Below are positions 1 to 10,975 of a stretch of 64,000 nucleotides of DNA, one piece after another (positions within the stretch are counted from its first letter, which is position 1; each line of letters starts with the position of its first letter). The notes beneath the pieces are model-generated. The model saw only the letters and a program-made list of their open reading frames with translations, was not told the origin of the DNA and did no database searches. A program made the translations under genes and the position numbers. The DNA comes from Arachnopeziza araneosa. Taxonomy: Eukaryota; Ascomycota; Leotiomycetes; Helotiales; Arachnopezizaceae. The stretch spans positions 248,001-312,000 of the forward strand of contig QYAI01000003.1 of the NCBI GenBank assembly GCA_003988855.1, given 5' to 3'.

Positions 1-1112
1 TCGAGCAGTCGCTATCACAACGTCGCATACCTGGAACATGTTCCATTGACTTGGACTCTAATATTCCCAATCCCATCTTGACGACGGTCTGCGAGACCAC
101 ACGCACAAAGATACCAGCGGTCGAGAATGCGAAGAACGCAGAGATGGAGATTCGACGTTCTTAAGGAGACCCAGCATCGAGAGGCCGAGCCGAATTGATG
201 TCTCAGCGGGTGCTGCACCAGTCGTGAGGCTGAACACCACTCACTCTGACCCTCTCGAGTGTGGCGCGTACAAGACGAGCGAATGAAGATGAAAGGAGCA
301 TGCAGGCTTCAGACAAGGCTATGACGGTTCGTTTGCTGTGGCTCTATGTGTGTGGTAAAGCGACCAGTCTTCTGCCCTGTCTTCTTGTGGTTATTCCTAC
401 TGGATCTACGGTCTGCGATGCTGCGCCGAGCAAGATTACATGGCCAGGGCCGTACTGTACTGTGTAGCTCGCTGTACAGCGTTCCAGTCAGATTCTCCAA
501 AATGTTTTCGCACCCAGTTACCGGGAAAGCAGTAACTCGTAGTCGTTTTCGTTCCGAACAGGCCGTGATGCCCATGCCCATGCCCTGCTATTACTTGGCA
601 ACTCCTCCCAGCGCAGCGTTTTGATGGAAGCCGCGCAGGTTGACGCCTCGGTTGCAATATATCTTCTCTTGCGTGGGTTGGGTTATTGGCTTGGACTTAA
701 CCTTGACAATGGTCCTCCTCCGCGCTGGTGGGTGAATTCGCAGGCGCACCGCAGGCAATTTAAAATCATACCAGTTCGGTTTTGGTGCAGATCAGAACGC
801 TCGGCTTCTAGGCCTGATTGGGTTGGAGCATTAAGGTTGTGGATGGCTGAATCCCAGCATCAGCAATGAGGGGGGCGAGTCCCAGCCAATCCAGAATCGA
901 CTTCCCGTTCCTGATGGTCGAAGAATTCCACCGGAGAATTGGCAGCTCAGGGAGACGACGACCGTGTGGCCATCAGATTCACCTCCGCTCCATCATCGAC
1001 AACACAAGTCGTATTCCATCGTCCTACTTAACAATCCCTTCGCCCACCAATTTATCCGCCATCTTTGTACCCTTTTAATTGAGACACTCAAATTACTTTC
1101 GAATCAGCAGCC
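1..1112. other. Intergenic, no supported gene
   Basis: Only short overlapping reading frames on both strands, none with a recognisable domain, codon bias or plausible splice partners. The last 100-150 bases are pyrimidine-rich and probably hold the promoter and leader of the CFEM gene that starts at 1113. Confidence 0.5.
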
Positions 1113-1801
1113 ATGAGAACCACCGCGACTCTTCTCGCTGGAATTGCAGGCCTTGCAAGTGTTGCTTATGCTCAGAATGGCGTCCCAGTCTGCGGTGTCA
1201 GTTCCCCTTCGTCCTATCTACTTCTCCGCGCGCTTTCTTAACCCTAACTTCTCTGCTTCTAGCAACCATGCATCACCCCCTATGTTAGCGGAGCGTCTAT
1301 CGCAGGTTGTGCGCAACTGGACGTGGCATGGTATATACGTCGTATCTGAACATCGACCCTCGTTAACCACTCTCTAGCATTTGTCGCAACTCCCTATTCC
1401 TCAGCGGTATCTCGTGCTGTCTCGAAGCAAGCTGTGACGCAGCCGATCAGCAATCAGCCGTCGATTTCGCTCTCAACCTTTGCTCAGTAAACGGTGTGAC
1501 GGGTCTTCCCACCGCGGTGTCCTCCCTCTGCACATCATCCGTTACATTCACAGGTAGCGCTGGTACTGCAACAACTACTTCTGCCGGTTCCGCTTCTACA
1601 ACCGCATCTAGCTCAGTAGCTTCCACGAGTGGCTCCGCCAGTCATACGAGTGCTGCCTCCACAGGCAGTTCCTCGGCCGCTTCCTCGACTGCTTCACCCA
1701 CTGCTTCACCCAGTGCGAAAACGAATGCTGCTGGACAAAATGTTGCGGGTATGGGAGTTGGTATCTTAGGCGGTCTCGCGGGCTTTGCAGCTCTGTTGTA
1801 A
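1113..1801 (+). CDS. CFEM-domain GPI-anchored cell-surface protein
   Basis: Exons 1113-1196, 1263-1330 and 1378-1801 join in frame to give 191 aa. Residues 1-20 form a signal peptide ending in VAYA. A CFEM domain follows (about residues 27-90) with regularly spaced cysteines, including the CIC pair and a CC pair; I count nine, one more than the usual eight. The aspartate in QLDVAC sits where CFEM haem-binding proteins place the axial ligand. A long Ser/Thr/Ala-rich stalk leads to a hydrophobic C-terminus (GVGILGGLAGFAALL), typical of a GPI-anchor signal. Known CFEM proteins act at the cell wall in haem/iron uptake, wall stability or host interaction; which applies here cannot be told. The first donor is GTCAGT, chosen because it alone keeps the frame into QPCITPY; the second intron is 47 nt. 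Confidence 0.85.
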
Positions 1802-3461
1802 AGGCCGGGTTAAGATGCCTTTAGTGAACTATCATTAAATGGGAGAAATCAGTTTCGCAAGGCTCGAGGAGATGTGTACATTTGGCTAACTTATGAATCA
1901 TATAATCAACCTGCTAGGGAGATGTTGTAATACCATATTTATATTTACAGTATGCTTTAACCGAGGATTTAACTCGAACAACCAGATCAACCTACAAAGT
2001 TTGTTAAGTACCTATTTTTACGCACTTCTATTTGTTTGACATTGAGTTGTTGAATTTCTGCACCTCTTCAAACATTTAAAACCTGTGGAGCGGAAAGCAT
2101 TACGGATTGTAACCCGATCTGTAACCTGAGCTTCCTTGCTAAACCCTCGTGTTTGTTTCTGACGTATCGTGTCCTGGGGACACAGCATCAAGTGAAACAA
2201 ACCCTGGCCAGCCAAGTGGTCAATCTAAACCGCATCAACAGGGAAACAAAGTAAGAGCTAAGAGCCGACGAAGTTCTCCGGCTGTTCAGCTCGTATGAGA
2301 TGTCCTCAAACAGTATCTCGTCGGGAGACTATTCAAGAATGAGACTAGTGCACGTTTTTGGACCGGAGCATCTCCAGGCGGTGGGTATCATGGGTGGTTG
2401 ATTACACCCAGAAAGAATAGCGAGGTCTTGAAATGGTGCGGCCCGTTATGTTGGGCTGGGAGCTTTCCTTGATGCCAATTCATACACTCTTCTCAACTTT
2501 CCATCACCAGGCCATTCTTCCTATTGTGAGGGTTACACGCGAGTATTCATCTTCCAGTCATTGCTTCTTATACAGTGTCTCTTTATGTGTCTTGCCATCA
2601 CCAGGGTCTTCATCATACCGAACCTTGCGGAATCCCAGAATATGGAGCAGAAATGTCCTGCTGATACTGAAAGACGATCTCAAAGACTTATCTATGCTGC
2701 CGGTATCCTTTCTTCTAGGACTTTTATTTGATGCCATCCTGTAAGTTACCGTAGTCAATTTGTGGAACGCAGGAACTTCGCCAGGTCCGAGGGATATCTT
2801 TTCATCTGGCGTCAACGACTCATATTTAAGAGCTTGGTGTGCGTCATTAATATGTACAACTACCACTCCTCGATTTCGGGGAATTTCTGCCTTGGTTGTA
2901 TGGAATCTAAAGTCTTGTTCCTGACTAGTGTTGCTAGCCGGCAAGGAAGATGGACAAGCGCTAAATTCTCAGGGCAGATACTCACGAGAGATAGTGATGA
3001 GTTATTGTTCCTATATCAAATATCATAAAACAATGTTTTAGTGAGTGGATAACTAGCAGAAGCTTTACTTTGCCTGGGTTTAGTCCTTAGTCATTCCCAC
3101 GCTTGGTTTGGCTTAAGGATTGCCCGCCACGTATCGAACCATTAACTTTCGAACAAATACAGTAAGAAATTCCAATCCATCTAGTTGGAAATTTATGAGC
3201 ATTCAGCTTGTTTCTAGCTTTTTCAAGTGGCAGACATCATAAATAATTTATCCGTAGGAATGATCTCACCAGAAATGGATGTTCATTACACTGATCTGCA
3301 CGTGATGTGATCTGCACGGACGTGTTACCTTAGGCTGTCAGTTTACCTTCACCTTGCTTGACCTTCACCTTCTAGCCTCATACCAGTCTCGGGAAACAAT
3401 CGAAGCAACTAACATTTGGCGCAATTCGACTCAACCCCTCTCTTTTCTACAATTCTTGAAT
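1802..3461. other. Intergenic, 1.66 kb, no supported gene
   Basis: Fairly AT-rich. Frames of 128 aa (minus, 2558-2944) and 103 aa (plus, 2433-2744) overlap each other and show no domain or splice-supported extension. The right end must contain the promoter of the Yra1-like gene. Confidence 0.45.
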
Positions 3462-4846
3462 ATGGATCGCGCACTTGATGAGATTGTCGCGGAACGTCAT
3501 GTAAGATGCTGCAAAACATCCTGTCAGCAAGGGGTTTTGGACTGATTTGTTCACAGCGCGGTGGTGGTGGTGGCGGACGCTCTCGAGGAGGACGTCGTGG
3601 TGGCCGGAGAAATGACCGTACAGAGTATCCTCGTGACGGCGTAAGAAAGGTCAGTTGTCCAAGAGCGTTGCTGTATTGGGGCATGGCTAATGCAGCTGCG
3701 CAGGTTTATACACCTCCTCCTCCTCCTCATTACTCTGCACCTGACTCTTCGACATTTCCTTCTTGAGCCTCCTCGAAGCCGAAGACACCGTACGCAGGTG
3801 GTGTAGAGAAGTACATAAATTGAATATATCAGCTAACCCAGCCCTCCGTTCCTCAGCCGGTTCGAGATGAGAATAGAAATATAGACTCGTATGTCGTATT
3901 GCCTTTAAATTGAAACATACCACTAATTCATTGTAGGGAATGGGTACATGACAAGTTCGACGACAATAGTATGGATGCGACTTTTTGGTTATTGGATATG
4001 TTACTAATGCAATCCTAGCTGGACGACGAGCTGCTCGTGTTGAACGACGTTACTCCCCCGAGCCTGTTTAGTAAGTCATACTGTGCTGGTATTCCCTTCT
4101 GATCCTAATTGTGCGCAGCGAGGCCTCAAGCTCGAAGCTTCGAGTTGAAAATCTACATTACGACCTAACGGAGGATGATTTGGATGTATGTTCAAGCACA
4201 AAACTATCGGAACTTGAGGCTTACACAAGCACAGGATCTCTTCAATCGCATCGGACCAGTCCTCAAACTATCTTTGACCTACGATCGTGCCGGTCGCTCG
4301 GAAGGCATCGCATACGTAACATATGAATCTTCACACGATGCGAAGAAAGCAATCCGCGAATTTGATGGTGCCAACGCAAAGGGTCAGCCAATCCGTCTGA
4401 TCTCCATTCCATCAGGTCCTTCTGGTGGTCGTCGAAACGCACCTCCACCCCGTTCCCTCTTTGACCGTGTTACGGGTGGTCCAGCACCGAGTCGTTCCCG
4501 TTCGGGGTCACCTATTCGACATTCAGACGTGAGGGGTCCAGCGCCGAGCAACGTTGATCGTTATGTCCCTGGTAGAGGTGGTCGCGACCGTGATCGTTCT
4601 CGCAGTCCTCGACCACGTGGAGGACGAGGCAGAGATGGCAGAAGACCCGGCGTCAGGAGAGAGCGTGGCGAGAGAAACGGTAGCGTACGGGGTGAGAGAA
4701 TGGCTAAAGATGGGAGACCCCGGAAGACACAAGAGGAATTGGATGCAGAGATGGAGGATTATTTTGGTGGCAAGGACAAGAGCGAGGGAGCTGCACCTGC
4801 AGCACCTCAAACTACCGCTATCGAGGATGAAGACATGATCTTGTGA
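3462..4846 (+). CDS. ALY/REF (Yra1)-type mRNA export adaptor, RRM protein
   Basis: Seven exons: 3462-3500, 3557-3649 (or -3640), 3857-3888, 3937-3968, 4019-4070, 4119-4185 and 4235-4846, about 308 aa. ALY/REF proteins couple transcription and splicing to export by bridging the helicase Sub2/UAP56 and the receptor Mex67 on nascent mRNP. Seen here: an N-terminal MDRALDEIVAER motif (the conserved UAP56-binding type) followed by an RGG-rich stretch; a linker with DSEWVHDKF; an RRM with RNP2-like LRVENL and RNP1-like GIAYVTY; an Arg/Gly/Ser-rich tail; and a C-terminal TQEELDAEMEDYF motif, the second UAP56-binding motif of the family. Two in-frame donors (GTAAGA at 3641, GTCAGT at 3650) are possible after exon 2. 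The second intron (about 207 nt) has an internal acceptor that would give a premature stop (see findings). Family assignment is firm; exon 2-3 borders are less so. Confidence 0.9.
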
Positions 4847-6318
4847 GCTGACATGTTCCATCAGAAGAATGAACCTCGTAAGAACACGAGGCCGAGAGAC
4901 TGAAGTACAGACATGTCAAGGACTCGGCCTAGTCCAGGATTGAAAATACATTCTCCGCTGTGTACAAAGTAATTGTGCTCTTCTCAATTGACAGGATCCC
5001 ATGCTTGAAATTGTAGCATAATCGTAGCCATTGCCATGTCACATGTTCACGCCTCTCTTCTTGGGATTGGATTTTAATCGTTTCATAGTGGTCGCAGCCT
5101 GGGGGATTAGTAGGCCAGGCCACGGGTCTCTGGAGAAGCGCGCGTCTCGGTGTCAGGCTGTGTCAGTGTTCCCGGAGGGATGGTCGGGAGGCGCAAGTAG
5201 TCTCTTGGCGGCGTCAGGTCTCGTTTTCAGGCTGCAGCAGACGGTAGGAGAGAGCAAAAGCTTGCGAGCCTGCGCAGACCGGGGAAGAATGGACGAAGGA
5301 TAAAGTCCTGGAGATCTTCCAAGATGACTTGTTCTCTCTTCAACTCATGCGCCGGTCAGTATTATGTTAGCATGTAGAGCCTCAGGTCAGTGCCCTGTCC
5401 TTGGAGGGTCGGTGCTGAATCCTGTCGGCACTCAGGGTGGTCGAAAGTCAGAATTATTCGTTCGCCGTGTCGTGGCGCCTGACGGTCAGCGTGCTCGTCC
5501 CAAGTTGCGGCAGAGGGTAGTTGGGAGGGTAAGCTGAAGCTAGTGAGATGAACTGCTCGAGTGTGCTGAGGTCTGGTCCAATTAGTGATTCTTGAGGCCC
5601 GCCAGTGAGCTGGATGGCTTCCACTCACGATGTCTTGGGGGTGAAGTTGTTGGGTGCTTCTACCGCTCCGGGCCGCTGGGCGACATTAGGTACAGCAGCT
5701 CCCTGCTGCTTTTGGCTCTGCGCCTCCAAGGCTCCCACCCGCCGCTCTTGCGATTGGCCCTTCACATCGTCGCCTCCCACGGTCTTCCAGGCTGTGCATC
5801 TCCCCCGCATTGCTCGACCACCACCACCACCCCAAGCTTAGCAAAGCTCCGAATCCTTCCATCATCACCACCACCACCACCACCACCACTACCACCACCA
5901 CCACCACCCACCACCACCAACCTATTTTTGGCCTCCCCAAAATGCCTCTCGATGCTCCGAATTCTGCCTCCTGTCGACGATGCAACGCCGCAGGAAAACA
6001 GCACTGCCTGCCTCAGCATGGAAAGTGGAAACGCTTCCGTTTCTCCCATTCATCGTCTGAGTGTGGGAAACATATGTAAGTGTGAAAGGACTCAAGTGAG
6101 TTCCCTTTAATTCTTCTACTGCCAACTCGCATCTCGTAGGATTGGGGAGAATTGTCTCCATCCTGCTGAATATCTCACCGAGACCGCATCCCAGCCTGGC
6201 CCCCAAGCCAATATTGGACATCATCTCAGCATGTCATATTATCCTCTATAAACTTTTCGTCTCTTCTTTTATTCGTTCTTCTTGCCTCTGTTCGTTGGAA
6301 TGAGCTGCATGTACCATC
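4847..6318. other. Intergenic, 1.47 kb, low-complexity
   Basis: No gene supported. The ORFs here come from a CAC/TCC-rich tract and from GC-rich low-complexity sequence. The region lies between the 3' end of the Yra1-like gene and the start of the surface-protein gene at 6319. Confidence 0.5.
5818..5920. repeat. (CAC)n/(ACC)n microsatellite
   Basis: Two blocks of near-perfect CAC trinucleotide repeats, about 5818-5831 and 5861-5920, separated by about 30 bases. They create spurious poly-His, poly-Thr or poly-Val frames on both strands. Confidence 0.9.
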
Positions 6319-8114
6319 ATGTATGCTCTTGCGCGTCTGGCCATGAGCGTGATGGCTCTGCTCCATGCAGTTGATGCAAGCAATGCCATGGATCGTCGAG
6401 GTAAGCGATCCCGCATATATCGACGTGTTTTAAAACTAACTGGGATGTCAAAGTGCATCTGATGAGAAGGTATTATGCCAATACCACTACCACAGTACTC
6501 TCTCCGCCAGTAACGAGTACTTCCATCTGGGAATCTTGCACGACAACAATCACTTCGATCATCGGCCAGAGCTTCGTTCAGAGTGGTGGTTCCTGTATCC
6601 AGACCTCGACTATCATTTCTACTCCTTCAAGTTTGGTGACTGCGACGAAATCCTCTAGCCAGTCCCTCTCCACGTTACCAGATTCTACCACGGTACCACA
6701 GACTTCAGACCATCCTTTCGTAACAAGCCCACCGTTGCATTCGGAAAGTCAAAATCCAATTATTTCCTTGACTTCTTCCACATCTACCTTGTCACAAAGC
6801 CAATGGTCGCAATCCAGCTCACAAACGTCCCAAGTTTTCCAATCTTTAACCGTACTCAGCTCAATTTCAACCTCAATATCTCAAATTCAGACTCCTCCTC
6901 CTACCCAATCAACTGTTGAGCCCAGCTCTCAATCATCCACTTCGTTAAATCAACAAAGCTCGGCTAGCGCCATTTCATTTGTTCAGTCCGTGACCAACTC
7001 AGGCTCCCAAGCTGTGTTTCCCGTTTCCGCTTCAACAAGTTCTACTGCCCAAACACCTTCAGCGACTCCTCCAACGAGTACATTTTCAAATATAAATACC
7101 TCTACTTCACAACTTTCATCAAGCTTGAGAACCTCGCACCTTGTATCAGTACCATCCTTCTCCACAACCGCTCATCCTACAACTCAAACCTCGTCTTCTC
7201 AGCCGCCTCCTTCTCCAAGTTCGAGTTTAGACCACTCTCAAGCTCCAACTGCCGCTCAAAACCCAACCTCAACACCACCTCTGACCTCTACCACAACATC
7301 ACTACGCCCAATCCTCATCGGCTCACAAACAGCGAGTCAAGACTCGGCATCAAACCTCGTAATTGGCTCCCAAACCCTCACCCCAGGCACCGATACTACC
7401 ATTAGTGGCCAACACGTATCCATCGCCTCAGGCGGAGGGGTTATTATCAATCCGGCGCCAACCCCGACTCCAACCAATTCTCCCACCTCCCCAGCAGTCA
7501 TCATCGTAGACGGCAGCGCCATAACCGCCAACTCTGCATCTGGGTTCGTCATCGGAACTCAGACACTCTACCCTGGGAGCGCCATCACAGCCAGCGGAGA
7601 AGTCATAACACTGCCTCTCTCCCTCGCCACCCCAACACAAACACCCACCCCCACCGCCGCACCACCGATCATAATCGGCACCCTCGCACTCACCCTCAAT
7701 CCCTCCTCCGTCTACCAGCTCGGAAGCCTCACCCTCCTTCCCGGCTCCGCACTCACCATCTCAGGAGAGATCATCTCCTTGTCACCAACCGGCAACGAGG
7801 TCATTATCAATCCCGCTCCACCAGCTACGCTCATCACTTCGACTTCGTCGCAGAGCGTGATTGAGATTGCGGGACAGACCCTTGCGCCCGGTGGGAGGCT
7901 GACGGTGGGTGGAGAGGTACTGAGCTTAGCGAGTAGCGGCACCAGCACCGGTATTGTCGTCGTTGGTACCGCTGCTGTGACTGCCACAGGTTCAGGGAAG
8001 GCCGCTCCGACGGGAAAGAGCGGCGCTGCTTCTGCAGTGGGCGGGAAAGGCATGGCAAGCTTGGTAGGAGTTGTTTCTATTTTCGTTTCTGTCGTTACCC
8101 CAAGTTTATTTTAA
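6319..8114 (+). CDS. Ser/Thr-rich GPI-anchored-type surface protein with internal repeats
   Basis: Exons 6319-6400 and 6454-8114 (53-nt intron) give 580 aa. The start is chosen because the first exon supplies a hydrophobic signal sequence (MYALARLAMSVMALLHAVDA) that the downstream frame lacks. Residues about 30-310 are Ser/Thr/Pro/Gln-rich, fit for O-glycosylation in the wall. From nucleotide 7309 to 7968 there are four diverged copies of a beta-type unit with the pattern I-x-I-G-x-Q-T-L-x-P-G-x(4)-[TV]-x-G-x-x-[IV]-S-L, spaced by Pro/Thr linkers. The C-terminus (VGVVSIFVSVVTPSLF) looks like a GPI-attachment signal. I know such repeats from fungal surface proteins but can assign no enzyme activity. 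The likely role is structural or adhesive. Confidence 0.8.
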
Positions 8115-8463
8115 TGTGTACGGTTGACGAGCGGGTTCTATTGCATAGCACAGGAGGGCATGGTTGGCGTTTGTAATTGTGTACCTGCATGATTGAGCGA
8201 TGAGGGAGTTTGCATGGCAGAGGAGTTTGGGATACATGTAATGGCATAGGTAGAAGGACGATACCCAACGGTCGATCAACTTGCACATATAGATTCATGT
8301 ATATACTATCAACCCAAGACCATCTACTGTAAACAGAGATCTTCAGACGCCGTGTATCTTGAGCTTCTGTTGCGAATAAGGCTTAGTCTTCGGATCTTGG
8401 GAGCTACATCTATGCCTCTAGTGTTCCTCTAACATACTCTACCACCTCACGCTCCCTCGCTCC
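8115..8463. other. Convergent 3' intergenic spacer
   Basis: 348 bases between two convergent genes. No ORF of note; presumably both 3' UTRs and polyadenylation sites. Confidence 0.6.
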
Positions 8464-9887
8464 TCACTCGTTCTTCCGCCTCTTCGCCCGCAACCCTTCC
8501 CCCATCAACCCGGCCACATCCTCGACCGTCGTGCCCCTCACCCTCTTCCCGATCTTCTCCTGGCCGAGCACCTCGTTCTCAGCAACCTCCTTGTAGACCT
8601 CGGCCACGCCATCAAAGATGCCGTTGCCGTCGCCCGCAAAGCCTCCGTCCTCGCTGTGGCAGGTGGCGATCTCGTGCATCTCGCGCACCCAGCGGTAGGC
8701 CTTGGGGGGCATGTTCACGATGCCGCCCGCGGCTTTGAAGAGGCCCGGCATCCGGTGACTCACCTCTTGCTGCAGGATGGGAAGCACGCCGAGCGAGGAG
8801 GCCGTGGTGAAGGATTGGATGGCGAGCGCGGTGAAGCCTTTGGATAGGCTGGCGAAGCAGCATTTGAGTCCCGATGCGGATCCAATCTCGGGCGTGATGT
8901 GCTTAGCGTTGAGAGTCTCTTGGAGGTGGGTGGTGGGTAGCTGGATCGGGCCTGAGAGGGGGATGGTGGGTTTGTTCCAGGTTTGGAGCTCCTGTGTAGC
9001 TTGGCTGCTGGAGCGGCTGAGCTCGGGGAGGGTCTTGAGAGAGGGAGGGCCGCCGATAATTCCTCCGTCAATGAACTTTATGGAGGTGGGGATGAAGAGC
9101 GAGGCGATTCTGCGGGCAGAGCGCGGGGAGATGGCGTTGAGGTCCAGGTAATAGAGAGGTGTGGATTTGGTTTCTGTCAGAGAGGAAGCGGTGACGATTC
9201 TTTGGGCGGTAGAGAGAGCATCGCGAGGTGGCACGATGGACAGGATGTAGTCTGACTCTTTAACGAGGTCGGTGTCCGAGGGAAGAGTTTCAATGCCTGC
9301 GAGTCGAACGCGAGCGTGGGTGTCAGCGCTGAGATGAGTTAGCAGCTGGATGAAAATTACAACTTGAGATCGGAATATAGAGACTGTTGAAAGAGTTCAA
9401 ATATTCGTTCTGTGACATGAGACGACATCTCTAGATATAACGAAAACTTGTCAAGTCTCTTCTACAGCAATATTTCATGCCAGAGATAAAAGTAGATTTC
9501 CATATCAAGCGCTCTCCATCAACCTAAACATCAACTTCAAAGCCCACTTGAGACTCTGATAATTCGCTGCAAAAGAACAGCCATGGACAGAAAGAAAACA
9601 CAACCCCACCTTCGAGCCTCCAGGTTAGTTATGACACGATAATTATGATCAATGAGGAGTTTCGCGATGCCGGATCCCCTACCACCGAATTAGCACCGTA
9701 AACAGTTAAGAGTATCCAAGGTGCTCTAGAGCGTAGGGGTTATTTCAAGAACAGAGACGGAAGAGAATATGTGGCTATGCGACCTCCCATGCCCTAGAGC
9801 TCTCGCAGAAATAGTAGAGCTCGGTAGTAGATTAACACCTTACATGTCTCCAATACTCAGGATAGCCACAGTGGCAAGAGGCGGCAT
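8464..9887 (-). CDS. 6-phosphogluconate-dehydrogenase-like NAD(P)-binding protein (DUF1932-type)
   Basis: Exons on the minus strand: 9887-9844, 9678-9610 and 9328-8464, joining in frame to 325 aa. The first two exons are short (44 and 69 nt) and easily missed, but they supply the Rossmann start: LATVAILSIGDM, then GSGIAKLLIDHNYRVITN. This is the beta-alpha-beta NAD(P)-binding unit in which SIGDMG replaces the usual GLGxMG. Next come ADTHARVRLAGIETL and DYILSIVPP, and a central FIDGGIIGGPP segment typical of beta-hydroxyacid-dehydrogenase-like proteins. The C-terminal half is the helical domain of the DUF1932 kind (GLKCCFASLSKGFTALAIQS). Family proteins are predicted oxidoreductases whose substrate is mostly unknown. 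It ends with a basic RAKRRKNE tail. GC content is high in the last exon. Confidence 0.85.
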
Positions 9888-10975
9888 TTTGACAGTCTCG
9901 GGATGGGATTGTCGACTCGAAAGGGATCTAGAGATGCGTGACAAAGTTGTCGGAGTTCTGAGTTGGTTAGATGCTACTCACGACTTACGACATCTGACGT
10001 TATGTGATAGATCCAGAGCCACGTGATGTGCCGGTGCCGATGCCGCAATCTCGAGAGGGAGACTCCTGACCAGAGTGGTTGTGGAGGAAGTATATCTCCT
10101 TTTGCTTCATGGTTCTTCAATAGGAGCGGTTAGGAGCAGAGGTGTTTCTGGTTTTTGTGATTATAGAGTGAGGTTTACTCGTAACCTTATAAGCGCTAGG
10201 CTCTCAGACTTGGTCAGATGCCATTAAGCTCGCTCCACGCCTCTGTTTCGGCATAGTATAATTGCAGTAGAGTAAATATGTCTCGAGACTTTGCTCCTAC
10301 TGTAGTTCAGAGGCTTTGCTGACATCATCAATGCCTAGTATTTGTAGTTCAAGGTATTTGAATCTGTCTTCATAGCCTAGCTCACAGCTGCTCCAGTGCT
10401 TTGTGCACTGGATGTCCCCAATTCCTCCACCTCCGACAGCACCAGCATGGCTCGGGAGATCTTCCAGCCGTTTCACTGCACGCAGGCCAATGGCAGGGCG
10501 CGCCTATTCGTATCCGAAGGAGCAGCGATCTCCGTCGTCGTCGTTGTCGTCGTCGCCACGCATGACGGGAGCAAATCGCATGGCGTACACATCCACCTGC
10601 TTTGCTAGCGACAAGCCACTCGCCTCGATGCGAGCCCCGTCGTCGCGCAATATGTTCAACTCCCCATCGCTCCCATCTTCTCATCAGCTCTTATAATCCT
10701 CTCTGGGAACGCCGTCAGCAGTTCATCCGGTTGCTTCTCCAATACTGCCTGAATCACCTCGTGCCCCTCGTCGCCTGAAAAAGCCAGCACGCCGTCTGAA
10801 ACTCGGACGAGGCAGTCTGTTCTGCTGGGAGCCGGGAGATCCCCCGCAAAAGCAGCCCGTCGCAGAGAGCGGATCTCAGAGCGGCTTATTGTCGTCCTCT
10901 ATAGAAAGGCTGGGGTTCCCTCGTCGTGTCGTACCATTTACTTGTCGTTCTTCGTCCATCGTCCAGCCTCGCCAG
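9888..10975. other. Intergenic between divergent genes
   Basis: 1.09 kb between the dehydrogenase-like gene (-) and the P450 (+). A GC-rich stretch (10390-10880) gives frames on both strands, for example 10382-10684 minus, without domain signal. It presumably holds both promoters. Confidence 0.5.

Noticed and set aside
2558..2944. 128-codon minus-strand frame
   Set aside because: No domain, overlaps another frame on the plus strand, and no splice-supported extension.
5592..6110. Several 80-172 codon frames on both strands
   Set aside because: Kept open by the CAC repeat and CT-rich DNA; composition is poly-Pro, poly-Thr or poly-Val and no splice partner was found.
9235..9400. N-terminal truncation of the dehydrogenase-like gene (possible pseudogene)
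   Set aside because: First suspected because the Rossmann motif was missing from the large exon; rejected when the two small upstream exons were found.
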